The notes under the pieces: model-generated
What the model was told of the DNA's origin: nothing
Database searches by the model: none
What the model saw: the letters and a program-made list of their open reading frames with translations, nothing else
Program-made: the position numbers and the translations under genes
Source: Gnetum montanum
Lineage: Eukaryota; Streptophyta; Gnetopsida; Gnetales; Gnetaceae
DNA: 64,000 nt
Assembly: GCA_015680685.1 (NCBI GenBank)
Contig: MNCI01025116.1
Span: 159,903 to 223,902 of the forward strand
Direction: 5' to 3'
Part shown: piece after piece, positions 11,400-23,102 of the stretch
How the letters are laid out: the number at the start of each line of letters is the position of its first letter
Numbering within the stretch: the first letter of the stretch is position 1

Positions 11400-12432
11400 T
11401 AAGCTTGACCAATGGTTTTGTAATCTTAGAAAAATACTCTATGAATTACCAATAGTAGCCAGTGTGTCTAAGAAATGATTAGACTTCTTTGACTATCTCT
11501 GGTTGTTGCGTGATTCCTTGGATGATCCTTATCTTTTCCATGTCTACCTCAATCCCTTTTTGCAAAATTTAATGCCCCAATACTAAGCTCTCCTAGACCA
11601 TTAAATGGTTTTTTTTTTTGCCAATTGAACCTAATTTTTATTTTAACACATCTTTTTAATACCTACTCAAGGAAATCTAGGGCTTGCTCAAATGTAGCCC
11701 CATAAGTAGAGAAGTCATCCATAAAGACTTCTACCCTACTGATAATCTACTATTGAAAGATACTAAGTACCATGCATTGAAATGTTGCAGGACCATTACA
11801 CAGTCTAAACAACATCTTGCAATATGTAAAAATCCCCTACAAACTTGTGAATGTTGTTTTGGCCTAATCTTCTAGTGTAATTTGGATTTGGTTATCGCCA
11901 CTATAACCATCCAATAAGCTATAATAACAATTCCTGGATATGATGTCCAACACTTGGTCCACAAATGACAATGGAAAATGATTTTTAAATGTTCTCATAT
12001 TCAATAATCTAAATTCAATGCAGACCCATCACTTACCATCTTTCTTTGGCATAATTACAAGTGAACTACCCACTTACTATTTATGATAGGATAGATGAAC
12101 CACACCCTGAGGAGTTGTTCAAGTTCCTCTTTGACAATTTTCTTCAATTTGGAATTCAACCACCTCTACAACTACCTTGTTGGCTTCATGGCTAGGTCAG
12201 TGTAGATGCCATGCTATGATATCCATTGATCAATTTTAGTCAATTTGAGATATGACCAAGCAAAGGTTGTTGACCATTTCTTGGCCACCTGTAATACCTT
12301 ATCTTTTTGTTTGGGAGCAAGATATGCATTAATTATAACTAGTTTTCCATTATTTAAAAATGTATACTCCATGACAACTGGAAGATTTTTTAACTCTAGG
12401 AGCTCTTGCTTGAAATTATCAGGGATTTCCAA
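11400..12432 (-). pseudogene. Reverse transcriptase remnant of element B
   Basis: The minus strand shows the typical entry KLKKIVKEELEQLL...GFIYPI (about 12090-12150), the pol N-terminal stretch (open piece 12214-12432, MEIPDNFKQELLELKNLPVV), and an intact catalytic box FMDDFSTYG at about 11701-11725. The domain copies the element RNA into DNA. The frame is broken by many stops, several at expected Gln or Trp positions. The two catalytic Asp residues survive here, unlike in element F. Confidence 0.75.
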
Positions 12433-12699
12433 CTCTCTCGAATAGGTATCATCATATTTATCATTAGAGAGTTAGTGATGAAATTGCTTAAGTTGATCCA
12501 TGCTTTTAACATAGGCACATGTCATATGATTAGTAGGTTCCATGCATAGTGTGCCATTATCAAAGTTAACTGTTAGCCATTGGGTGTCCTCTTATTTTAT
12601 GGTTGTTGCATATAGGCACATTTGGATATTTGTTTCATGTGCACACTAATTACATGCTTTGAGGTATGTACTTTTAATGGATCAGATTCTCTACATGTT

Positions 12700-13137
12700 A
12701 TTGCATCCATTATTGCTATACATAATGCATGAAACACACTTCTTCTCTATCCATCCAAATTCATTATCCTTAGAGATTTCTAAGGAGTGGTCCCTTATGG
12801 ACATTCATGCATCAACTGTGCTTAACCAAGCCCTTCCCATAATAATGGAAAATTTGCCTTCATAATTTTCTACCTTGATCACTAGAAAATCAATAGCATG
12901 GGACCATCCACAAACTATTGTCACATTGTCCTCCACTAATCCCAAAGGGATAGTGATTGATTGGTTTGCCAATTCTAAATGGATGTTGCTCTTCTTGAGA
13001 GGTGGTAGGTTTTTGGCCTTGTACATGTCATGGGAGATGAGATTGTCACTAGAACCAAAATCAAGAAGAGCCTTACATGGCCTATTTCTAGTGATTTTTA
13101 AGTAAATAAGAGGACTTCCTAGGTTAGATATTTTCAT
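12700..13137 (-). pseudogene. Aspartic protease remnant of element B
   Basis: An open piece (12805-13137) reads GSPLIYLKITRNRPCKALLD then FGSSDNLIS. The D-x-G active-site loop keeps Asp and Gly, followed by ANQSITIPLGLVED and IIMGRAWLST, the flap and C-terminal patterns of retropepsins. The enzyme cleaves the Gag-Pol polyprotein. The same protein is recognisable in elements C, D and F. Confidence 0.8.
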
Positions 13138-13249
13138 GGAAAGGTTGCTAGCCTTGTTCTAATTAGAAACAACATGAGTTAACATCATTGTGTAGATGTG
13201 AGGCAGCATTTGGTTTAAAAGGTACTTAAATGTGTTTGATGCAAAGGAT

Positions 13250-15472
13250 GAGGGTGTCAAAGATATGGGAAAACTAACTACATTGGGTTGCAAGGGTTTG
13301 GAAGGACTATTGTGTAGGAAAAAGGATCATTTCTTAGAGTAGTTGTTTAAACCACTCAGCTAGAAGGCCAGTTGTGAATGTACAGCCCTTATAGCATTTT
13401 GTTGTTGTAGCTATGGAGGAATTTCACCTTGCATGAATGGAGTAGGAGGTAACTAGGTTGAGGGTGGAGGGATGTGTGCAAACAGATGTGGGGGATGGTA
13501 AGGATATGAATGCTCCCCTCAAGTAGATGGTGAATTATTTTAATGGTACTCTAGAGGGTAATAGTGATGCTAGATTGAGACATGGCTTGCAAAGCTTCAT
13601 GGAGACATAGGCTGCTAAACATAGTACTTGTATGGATCAAGATGTATGTAAGGGTATTGCTATCTTGGCGATAGCATTGCCCATGATTGTGGTTGCTACC
13701 ACTACTGGTAATGCTCATATAGTTGTGGTGGAGCTCTACTTGGATAGTAAGCTTGTTGTTACTGGTGGAAGTGCCTTGAATTACCCTAAGGATAGGATAA
13801 TTATCTAGGTCCTTGCCTTCTTACTAGTCATGGATTTAAAGCATACATCCTAGACTCTTGTATGTGTGACACCACAAGGCTACATTCCTTGGGATGTTCA
13901 TATTAGCAAATGTCACATCCACCATCTTCATTAGAATTTGTCTCCACAACTTCTTCTATTGCAACATCTTTGCCCTTAACTCTTTNNNNNNNNNNNNNNN
14001 NNNNNNNNNNNNNNNNNNNNNNNNNNNNNNNNNNNNNNNNNNNNNNNNNNNNNNNNNNNNNNNNNNNNNNNNNNNNNNNNNNNNNNNNNNNNNNNNNNNN
14101 NNNNNNNNNNNNNNNNNNNNNNNNNNNNNNNNNNNNNNNNNNNNNNNNNNNNNNNNNNNNNNNNNNNNNNNNNNNNNNNNNNNNNNNNNNNNNNNNNNNN
14201 NNNNNNNNNNNNNNNNNNNNNNNNNNNNNNNNNNNNNNNNNNNNNNNNNNNNNNNNNNNNNNTAAAAGAGAATAATATCTATCCATGGTAGCATCCAAGG
14301 GTTCATGTGTTTCTTATTTCTAGCTTTGGATTTTCCTTCTTAAATTAAACACTTTAGAGTACATCTGGTATTTGTCATTGAATAGCTCTCAAGCATTGTG
14401 TTCCATCAGTGGATAGATTCTGACCCTAAGGACTAGTACCAACTCTTTTCTTCTTTAATAAATGTCCTGGGGAATAGCTTGAGTTTTTTCCAATCATTTT
14501 TGATGTTTTGTAATGTGTAAGCATTATGAAAGAGTTGTAGATGATTTTGTTAATAAGAGTTATATCCCACTCAAATTTTGGGATATTTTTCATGTCTAAG
14601 AACCTAATCCGATTGTCTTTCACATGCCTAATTTGGATCTTGACTACCTCTAGAATGTTAAGCATGCTTTGAGTTGCTAATAGAGGTTCATCATCATCAT
14701 TATGTTGATGATGTTGATGATGATTTCTTCCACCCCTTTATTCTTGGTGAGGTCTACAATCATTATTGTCTCATTGATCACCTTGATCATGATTATTTCT
14801 TTAGTGGCATCTTTTAGAACCAAAAGATGAAGAGGAATGTTTGGAATTAGATGAAGATGAAGATGGACCGCTACCATCACTACAGTGTTCATCCTCACTT
14901 CCTCACTTATCACAAGCACAATCCTTAGATTCCTTGCCATTGTGACATTTTTCTGAGTCCCTACCTTGACTACCACTTTTTCCAAACCTTGTTTTGTTAA
15001 TAGTGAATGGTAGTTTTAGGGTCACATTCTCATTACCAATAACAAGGGGTCAAGATTCTTCATGATGAGAACCCCCAGAGAGAGGATCATCATTGTCGAT
15101 TTGGTTTAGCAAGAATAAGGAATTAGTGAAGTGTTTCCCTTTTATAGCCTCATGATGCTTCTCCTAGTGTCGATCTCTCTTATGTTGTGTGTCAGTGGGA
15201 TAGTAGTCCCTAGTTTCATAACCATTCACAATGTATTCCTCTTAAAGATCATGAATGTCTAACTTCGTAAGAGTTTGAAGTAGCATTGCAGGCATAGGTC
15301 AATCAAGAGGCATTACAATGTTGTCTTCTATATCATGCCGTCACAGTTTCTCATCTTGATGTAGGATGAAGATGAAATCAAGCACATACTCATCTAGAGG
15401 AGTATACATCACCTTGCACTATTATGGGACCAAGGGTTTGACATCATCATACCTATGAGAAAGAAAAGGCAT
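13250..15472 (-). pseudogene. gag remnant of element B
   Basis: The likely start is the ATG at 15470-15472 (MPFLSHRYDD...). An N-terminal block (YTPLDEYVLDFIFILHQDEK) matches elements C, D and F, followed by a Ser-rich linker (about 14820-14880), then the capsid-type gag domain (FNDKYQMYSKVFNL, EPLDATMDRYYSLL; 14265-14400). A short zinc-knuckle-like motif (CDIC.YEHPKEC) lies near 13870-13910, then a Pro/Tyr-rich tail. The gag forms the virus-like particle. It is interrupted by stops and by the assembly gap 13986-14262. Confidence 0.7.
13986..14262. other. Assembly gap (run of N)
   Basis: A run of N inside the gag of element B. Any open frame read across it is meaningless. Confidence 0.99.
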
Positions 15473-15603
15473 TTTGCAAACAAATAAAATATGAATGTGC
15501 TTTTGTAATTATATATCATGTGAGAGTAATATTGATCTTTGTTTTGTTCAATGATATTAATAATGTATACTAATCCTAGATAGTGCACATTTCAAAAAAT
15601 AGA

Positions 15604-15623
15604 GTCCTTGGCAACAACACTAA
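15604..15623 (-). other. Primer binding site of element B
   Basis: On the minus strand TTAGTGTTGTTGCCAAGGAC, immediately next to the 5' LTR. It is a decayed version of the tRNA-Asp-like site seen in element C (TTGGCGCCATTGCTAGGGAC). Most differences are G-to-A or C-to-T. Confidence 0.65.
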
Positions 15624-16475
15624 TGATGAGTAGTGAAGGTACCCCTATGCCCAACCATATGAATCACAAAGCATTCACACACGATCCAATCGAATTCTAT
15701 GTACTCTATAGTTTCTGATACATTAGTCTTCTAGGAAGTGAACCTTGGCCTAAGTTCATTCATTGTCTTCCTAATTACACTTGTGATGTACAAAAGGTAT
15801 GGTTAAGTGCAATCAAGACATAAGATTTTTATTGTTTTGTGTTTTATGTTCTTTTGTGCTTATAGAGAGAGTAAGATGAAGTAATTTAATAACTAATTTA
15901 ATTTGACTAACCAACTAATCTCTAACTAATCCAAACATAAGCATATAGTCCCACTTTTCATACACATTCTAAACCCATGTATCCATTGTTTGGTTACCAA
16001 GCGCTACACTACTAGGTGCACCAAGCAATAATGCTGCTGGAATTACTAAGCAAATACGTGTTACAGTTGGAGCAATCATACTTATGTATTTAATCTATTT
16101 AGCTTATCTTACTTAGTTACTTAATTATCTTAATTAATATAAAACATTGCATAAATACCTAAAATCATTAAATGTATGAATAAAACATCTTAAACTATCT
16201 AGAATGTTGCAAGGTTTATCAAGAAGTTCTTCTTTATTGTTGTACACACTATCATGCTTAGGTATATCAATGCTTGAATAAAGATCCATAACCTCAATCA
16301 CTCCTACTATGGGCACTCAGGAAAATATTCTAACTTTTGAATATAAAACTTGCAAGAGTTCGACTACTACTATGACTTCAATTCCCATAAACATGGCTGG
16401 GAGTTTGTATTTATAGCTTTTGCTACAGTCATGCATCAATGGGGGCCCATCGACACAACAGTTTGATACTCATCA
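15624..16475 (-). mobile_element. 5' LTR of element B
   Basis: 852 bp, TGATGAGTAGTGAAGGTACC to GATACTCATCA. It matches the 3' LTR at 3479. The minus-strand TATA box (CTATAAATA) is near 16408-16416, leaving a U3 of only about 60 bp, so most of the U3 present in sister LTRs has been lost or was never there. Confidence 0.8.
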
Positions 16476-19400
16476 TTAGGTGTTGGATATCTTTGTTATA
16501 TCAAAAGGTATTAGTTTTAATAATTTTCCTTTTTCTCTAACTTGTTTTCTTGAAACATCATTTATTTTCACCATACATAATATTCCTACTATCTAAAGAT
16601 ATTTTTCATTTTACAAGCTTACCTACTTTTGTAAATTAACAGCAAGAGAAAAAATGATTTTATTTAACTATATATTTTATAGATCATGTTATTTTTTTAT
16701 TAAATAAAATGAACTTGAATATGTTTACATCTTCTTCTTTTTTTATTTTTTACAATATTGGTGATCAGTAATGTGATATGATATGATACATCAAAAAGGA
16801 TACATGGATATATTGATTTGCTTTGAATATGAGGTGGAGCCCTCCTAGCCTAACTACATGTATAGGAAGCATAACTATTAGATCATAGAAAGGAAAATAA
16901 ATAACAATGATTATGGTAGGATTAGTCAATTGAACTGATATAGTATCCTTTTCATGGTCACTTTGGGAATCTGTTGTGAACCTCTTTATGATGTGGTAAA
17001 GAAGGGAAGGGGACATATTGAGGAAATTAGTGAGTAGAGATTTTCCTATGAGGAATTGAAAGGATGGAAAGGAAAGATGGGTGGAAGGCCTTCACATTTG
17101 ATTTGAAGGGTAGTGATCCTCCAATGTTACTATCACTATTCCTATGCAATGATACTTAGTTTAAGTCTTTTAATGAAATTTTTCTATATTTGAAATTTTT
17201 AATCTCATTGGGAATATATTTTATTTTCTTTCATTTTGATTATAAATAGTATATCCCTAGAGCAAGTATGAGGCCTAATGAGCAAAGCACTGCCCTAGAG
17301 TATATGAGTAGAGGGTGGGAGGATGATTAAGGACTAGGTATCCTAGTATTAAAGTAATTAGAACTCTTTGAGTAACTAGAACTTGGAATTATATAATAGT
17401 AAACTATCATAATGCTAGATGGACTTTTTTTTTTGTTTGACTATGTATTACTATGTGCCTCTAGTAAATAATGGAAGTAATCATTCTTATCACTATAGAA
17501 TACGGTCACCTAGCTTTATCCATTTATAAGGGCTCAATTTTATGTCAAAACAGTACATGTTAGCAGATGTGGTTATCATCATTACTACTAAATATTTTAT
17601 TTTTTGAGACGTAGATAAATAGAAAAACTCATGGGTCCTTTTTTATGAGCTAGTACCTTAAGGTGTTGCATAAGAGATGAAATAAGTTATTCTTAAGTAG
17701 TAAGTAGAGGCTCATTAATCTAGGTGAGGAGTTGATGTAGGCAAAGCATCCTATCTACTTGTTTGTTAAATGTGCCCTTTTGGGGATTTTTAAGAAAATA
17801 AATCCAAAGTATTTTTCAATGGCTTTTAGGAATTTCTTTGTCATCCTTGGAGCTAACTCATCATGGAATAGAACCAAATCATTTTTTCATATTATTTCTT
17901 CATTTTAGGTAGTTTTGATGCTCCTAAATCTTACATTAATACTTCTTCATTAGGTGCTAAAAAGATAAGGCTACTAAACTTATAAAAAATCAAAATGAAA
18001 AACTCTAAACTAATCAATTCTAGAGAAAGAAGAACATTATGGAACCTTGAACTATTATAGGATTACATATTAAATAAAATATAAATATGAATGTAAATGA
18101 GCTTAATCTAGCATTTATGTTATCAAAGTAAGGTAGGACTGAAATAAACTAGCTTTTACTTACTACAAATGACATTAGGACTGTTTGATCAATCTAACCC
18201 ACAATGGTGCTTCATTCCCTATGAAGTACAACATGAAATAAAATAAATTCTTTATGACTATGCAAATAGGTAGCACAACTCTTTTTACCTAATCATTATG
18301 CCACCACTCATTACACAACTTGATTAGATAATCATTATTCTATTAGTAAATGCATTTCATAGATGGTTGACACTCTACTATTACACTACAATACTTAAAG
18401 TAATTGGAATATTATGACAAAAAAGTATTAATTTAGTTAGAAATGCATTAGCATCAGTAATCTATGATATGTAGCTATCCAAAGAAACCCATTTGGGAAC
18501 CAAAAGGGGCTTTAGCTAGGGAACTAGAAGGGGCTTTAGCTACTACTTAGATTGATTAAGTAGCCAATTAGCTATCTAGCATAGTGCTTACCTAATCATT
18601 CACATAGCTAGATAATATTTCTAACTATATACAACATTCTTTTAGTGATAGTCAAAACCACCTCACACCAATTCAATTTTTGACTTTCTAGTTTGATGGG
18701 ATAACTTACTTCTTGACACTCTAATGATTATTTTTTATTTAAATTTAATATATTTAGTCATTACTATGTAGTAGGTTTATATTTCATTCCTAGTTCACTT
18801 TAACTAGGTTACACTACTTACTACCATAATGAGTATCACTTTTTGAAGCTCCCACATAGTGAATAGGAGGAGATTGTAGATAGATTTATGGTTGCATCAA
18901 CTTCCACAAATGCATTGCAATATAAAATTTATGAAATAGTTAATGTCCTAGAATTGAAGATTTTTATAGAGATCAATCAAGACCTAGCACTACATAAAGT
19001 AATAATGAAAGCTCACCACACCTCTAGTTAATGTCCTAGAATTGAAGAGTTTTATAGAGATTTTTACATGAACATGTAAGTCATGAATGTTTGAAGCTCC
19101 TACTCATGATACTCAGGTACATAATCAACATCAAGCATCTACATTGCTCACCTTCCTAAACATTTGAAATCCCATTATTAATCTCATGTTGTAAGGTCTA
19201 GATCAACATTTTTAAATATTGATTATGTTTAAGATAATAAAATCAAAGGTTAATTACCATTCAAACTAGTGATGAAATGGTAAGCTAATGAATTTCCTAG
19301 ATCACAGATCATGAGATCAATTGGTCATGAAACAATACTTAAACTAGTTTAGGACATTGATATAGATGGTTCCTTAGATAAAGAAACACTCATAGAACAT

Positions 19401-22154
19401 ACATTAATGATCCTTGAATTTAAGTAATCCATCATATGTTGGTTAACTAACCACTGTATATTTTTATCATTCAATTGATGGTTCATACTACATCGAGATG
19501 TAAACTAGTACAATGAAGTAGCCCATAATAGAGGTGGTTACTTTAATAATTAAGTAACCTCATATTAAATAATTAAGTAATATTACTAGAATTCATCATG
19601 ACCTCCATCATAACCTCACAAGAAGGTTATGATGCACCAAAAATGTATCATCATGAGGTTTACGAGTGAGTTGAGTATTTTTGTCTTCTAGGCCATTATT
19701 GTGAGGAGTCATCTTGGGCCTCAAAAAAATGATGTATATACTAAAATAATAGTTCCAAAGTTCAAAAATTTGGTAGAATAGAAATGAGATCAAAAAGAAT
19801 CTAAGAAAAGATTAAATAATTTCTAATGTTCCTTGGCTAATAAAAGTCAATATAATAATACTAGTTCTTAAAAATATGCACAAAATAAACTAAATTTGAC
19901 ATATAGGAATTTCATTAAATGGTTGTTGAATTCAAAGCTAATCAAAATAAATGTATACATAAGCAAAGTGCCAATAACCTAATAAAGGGAGCAAAGTACC
20001 AAAATTTCCCTCCTTGATTGATAGTATTATAGCTAAAACCTCCACTTATGAAAATCTCCCAAAAAGACTCCAAGCCCTAGGTAAAATTAAAGATAAATAA
20101 TGGGATCTAGACAAGTCCTAAAATGAGATTTAAAAAAATCACTTTCCATGGTCCTAGATGACACCATAGATCTAGATCTAGATTCTCTCCAAATTGGTAG
20201 GGTCTCACTAAAAGTATAATTTCTAATCGAAGGGTTGTTGATTATTTATGCTCACAAAAGTATAGTATGGTTTGGTAAAAAGGAAAAATCTATTGAAAAA
20301 AATAAATTAAAAATAAATTACAATTGATCTTAATGTTTAAAATTAATAGAATATTATAACATGGACTTTACACCTAACACTAGCCTAATAGGGTATGGCT
20401 TATGAACTAGCTAATAGCTATGTCTATGTCCACTTCTAATAATAATATGTCCAGTATTAGTGGTATGGGTCTTGGCCTAGTAACTCCAAATCACAAGTTC
20501 AATTCTACAATGTAGTAGGTTATAAATTTCTATAAATCTTGGGATGTAACTATGTTTCAATTATTTTGGGTTTCAACAATATCCAAGGTCCAAATGTAAC
20601 TAACCAAGGTACTATCATGAGACACTTTTAAAACATAAATTAAAACAAATTAAAAATGAAAATAAAAATTATGTAAAAATATGATTTACAAACAAACATA
20701 AAGTATTCAAAATACAAAATACCAAAGCATACCACAAAGTTGATGTATTAACTCATCAACATTAACTTGTATGCATTGATGCATTGGAATAAGTAAATGT
20801 ATATGTGTTGATGCTACCAAACATATTTACTTATAACTATGTATATTATGATAGGAAGAATCATTAGTTTTAGATAAAGTAGTCAAATTCTTATAGTTTG
20901 TTTTTGTAACTTGTTGCAATCAATGAGTGCTTGTAGCATGTGCTTGAGTCCATAGTTTAGAGTCTTTATTTAAGTAGTGCTACCTAGATATATCCATGAA
21001 TGAAAATAAAAACTGAGATCGATCCCTTCTCACTATAGCAAATTAGTTATGTTGTAATAAGCATACTAAAATTTCAAATGTAAAATATGAATTAACTAGG
21101 AAATCTCAACAATTAACTAACTTGGTTCACCTAGTGATTAGTTAATTTGATAACCTATACTAAAATTAACCATAGATAAATTTATAACTATCACTCAAGG
21201 GGCATAATTAAATTCCATATATCCCATATGCAAAACTTAAAATCCAAAATTAAATCATTGGATTATCTTAAATCATTGACAATGAACCTTAATAACTAAT
21301 TAGCACGCTTGAGCAAGCCATAAATAGTACATCAGCTAATAAAATCTATGCAATGCTATGCCAACATCATAAGCACAAATCCTTGTGATGTAAGACACAA
21401 CAAACACATGAGATAATCATATTAGACATTTTGTAATTCCATGAAATGGCTCTAAAAGTAAAAAAAATGCTTCAATTCTTTGTTGCAAGGTCTTCTTAGC
21501 CATTAATACTTCTGCAACATACTCAATCTAGCATATACATCAATACCTGAAAACTCCATCAAAGCTTCCTAGCTAAAATTTGCATGAAACACATGTACAA
21601 AAGGTTAGAATACTTTTTCCATAGAGGAAACTACCTTGGCATCACTTTGAATAAGTTAGAAGATGGAGCTAATGCTACAAGATATACTATTAGGCCAATA
21701 ATCATGCTAATTAACTTAATATTTAATTAAGATTATGAACATTATCATTAACACATATATTACTACATTTACTTTATCATTAATGAATTAGTTATCTCAT
21801 TAACTAGGATTTGCATACAGTGATATTCCATGAGTTACCACATTAATGTAGAATAACTATGAGGTTGATACTAACTTAACTAGTCCTTATAGAAGATAAA
21901 AAAATTATTGTATTATAAATTTTATCCTCTGTATAAACCAATTGTTGGGATATGTTATGACTAGTATTAATCCTAGAGCTACCCTACATCTTAGTTCATC
22001 ATTATTACCTAAGGTTTCCTAATGTGGGCTACATGTTACTAGGTTGATAAAGTCCTCTAAATCAACTTTACCATAACAAGAACTAGCCAAGTAATGTGCC
22101 ATTAGGTTGATAGAATCCTCTAAATAAATTTTGCTATGACCAAGACTTACCTAT
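16476..22154. other. Long AT-rich stretch without recognised genes
   Basis: No convincing coding region or RNA gene was seen on either strand. Short local duplications are present: a 24-bp tandem pair around AGGGGCTTTAGCTA (about 18497-18544), a 35-bp direct repeat GTTAATGTCCTAGAATTGAA... (18939 and 19027), and a diverged ~48-bp tandem pair (22049-22096 and 22104-22152) just left of element C. A short hairpin with arms CATCATAACCT/AGGTTATGATG lies near 19610-19637. A SINE-like copy is listed separately. Confidence 0.5.
20455..20591 (+). mobile_element. SINE-like sequence, copy 1
   Basis: Starts with a tRNA box A-like stretch (TCTTGGCCTAGTAACTC) followed about 15 bp later by a box B-like AGTTCAATTC. 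The downstream part (AAATCTTGGGATGTAACTAT, then TTTCAATTATTT) is shared with the minus-strand sequence at 30061-30213. Two dispersed copies with a pol III-type head fit a tRNA-derived SINE. Termini and a poly-A or poly-T tail are not clear. Confidence 0.4.
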
Positions 22155-22957
22155 TGATGGGACGTGATATCACATGGGCCACGATATCGCGGCGTTTCCT
22201 ACAATATCGCATACGTGATATTGTAGTCCACCACCATTTCTATAAATAAGAGGCAGCTCTCCCTTGTTTCTCCATCTAGATCTGGACCTTAGCCAAACTC
22301 TTGTAGTTTTTCCATTCCAGAGTTCGACTAATTTCCATGTGCCTGCAGCAGGAGTCCCAAAGTGAATGGATCTTTATTCATGCAAATATTGTACTTGAGC
22401 ACAAGTTTGTGTACGGAAATAAAAATGAACTTTTGGATATACCTTACAGTGCATGGACTAAGCTAATTAGGACATTAATTATTGTTAATTGTTTAAATGA
22501 TTTATTAGTTAATTAATCTCCCTCAACCACCAACACTCCTAGTGAAGTGCATTCAATACGACCGCTTCGAGCATGTGCGTTACGCTTGGTAATCCCAGTA
22601 ACAAATAGTGTTTGGTAATCCTAGAAGGTTGCATCGGTTTAGGATGTGAATGGCAAGTGGGAACAAATACTGATGCTAGGCATTAGAACTTAGTTAATTA
22701 AAGTTAGTTACTTAGTCTCTTCACCCTTTCTCTCATTAGCATAGCTGAGAAAACATAAAAGATATAAAAATCACATACCCTAGACTTACTTAACCATAAA
22801 ACCATGAAAAATACAAGTAAGTTTGGGAAGATAACAAATGATTAACCTTAAGTGTTCCATAAGGCATGTAGGCACATAGTCCACAGAGTTCGACTGGATC
22901 GCGCGTGTAACGCTCGTATTCATATGGTTGAGTGTAGGGGTACCTCGCCACTCATCA
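22155..22957 (+). mobile_element. 5' LTR of element C
   Basis: 803 bp, TGATGGGACGTGATATCACA to ...TCGCCACTCATCA. U3 is short and contains several GATATC/ATATCGC palindromes (22165-22235), followed by TATA box CTATAAATA at 22240-22248. The CATCA end abuts the primer binding site. Confidence 0.9.
22240..22250 (+). promoter_or_regulatory. LTR TATA box of element C
   Basis: CTATAAATAAG about 86 bp into the LTR. The same box is at 28223 in the 3' LTR and in the reverse direction in the LTRs of A, B, F and G. It is the likely core promoter of the element. Confidence 0.7.
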
Positions 22958-22977
22958 TTGGCGCCATTGCTAGGGAC
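22958..22977 (+). other. Primer binding site of element C
   Basis: TTGGCGCCATTGCTAGGGAC directly after the LTR. It is the best-preserved primer site of this lineage in the window and resembles the complement of the 3' end of tRNA-Asp. Confidence 0.8.
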
Positions 22978-23102
22978 TAAGTTGTTTGTGCACTAAGTAG
23001 AACATAGGAAATCATCCACATTGTTAGGAAGCTTAAACGAACCCTTAGGATTAATAAGAAGAAAATTTAAACAATGGTCAATATCACACTGACAAAATAA
23101 CA

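Larger units (their letters stand above)
3479..16475 (-). mobile_element. Element B: degenerate Ty3/gypsy retrotransposon, Athila/Tat-like
   Basis: A 13-kb minus-strand element with 5' LTR 15624-16475, primer binding site 15604-15623, then gag, protease, RT, RNase H, integrase, an extra coding module and 3' LTR 3479-4314. Order and motifs fit a Ty3/gypsy element. The integrase wording (WGIDF, YYPQAN.QVE) and the tRNA-Asp-like primer site point to the Athila/Tat side. Flanks CCAGG and TTAGG differ by two C-to-T changes and may be the original 5-bp duplication. All reading frames are broken by stops. A 277-base assembly gap lies in gag. Confidence 0.85.

Noticed and set aside
13894-14306. Four overlapping open frames of 116-131 codons
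   Set aside because: They run across the gap of Ns; the apparent openness is an artefact.
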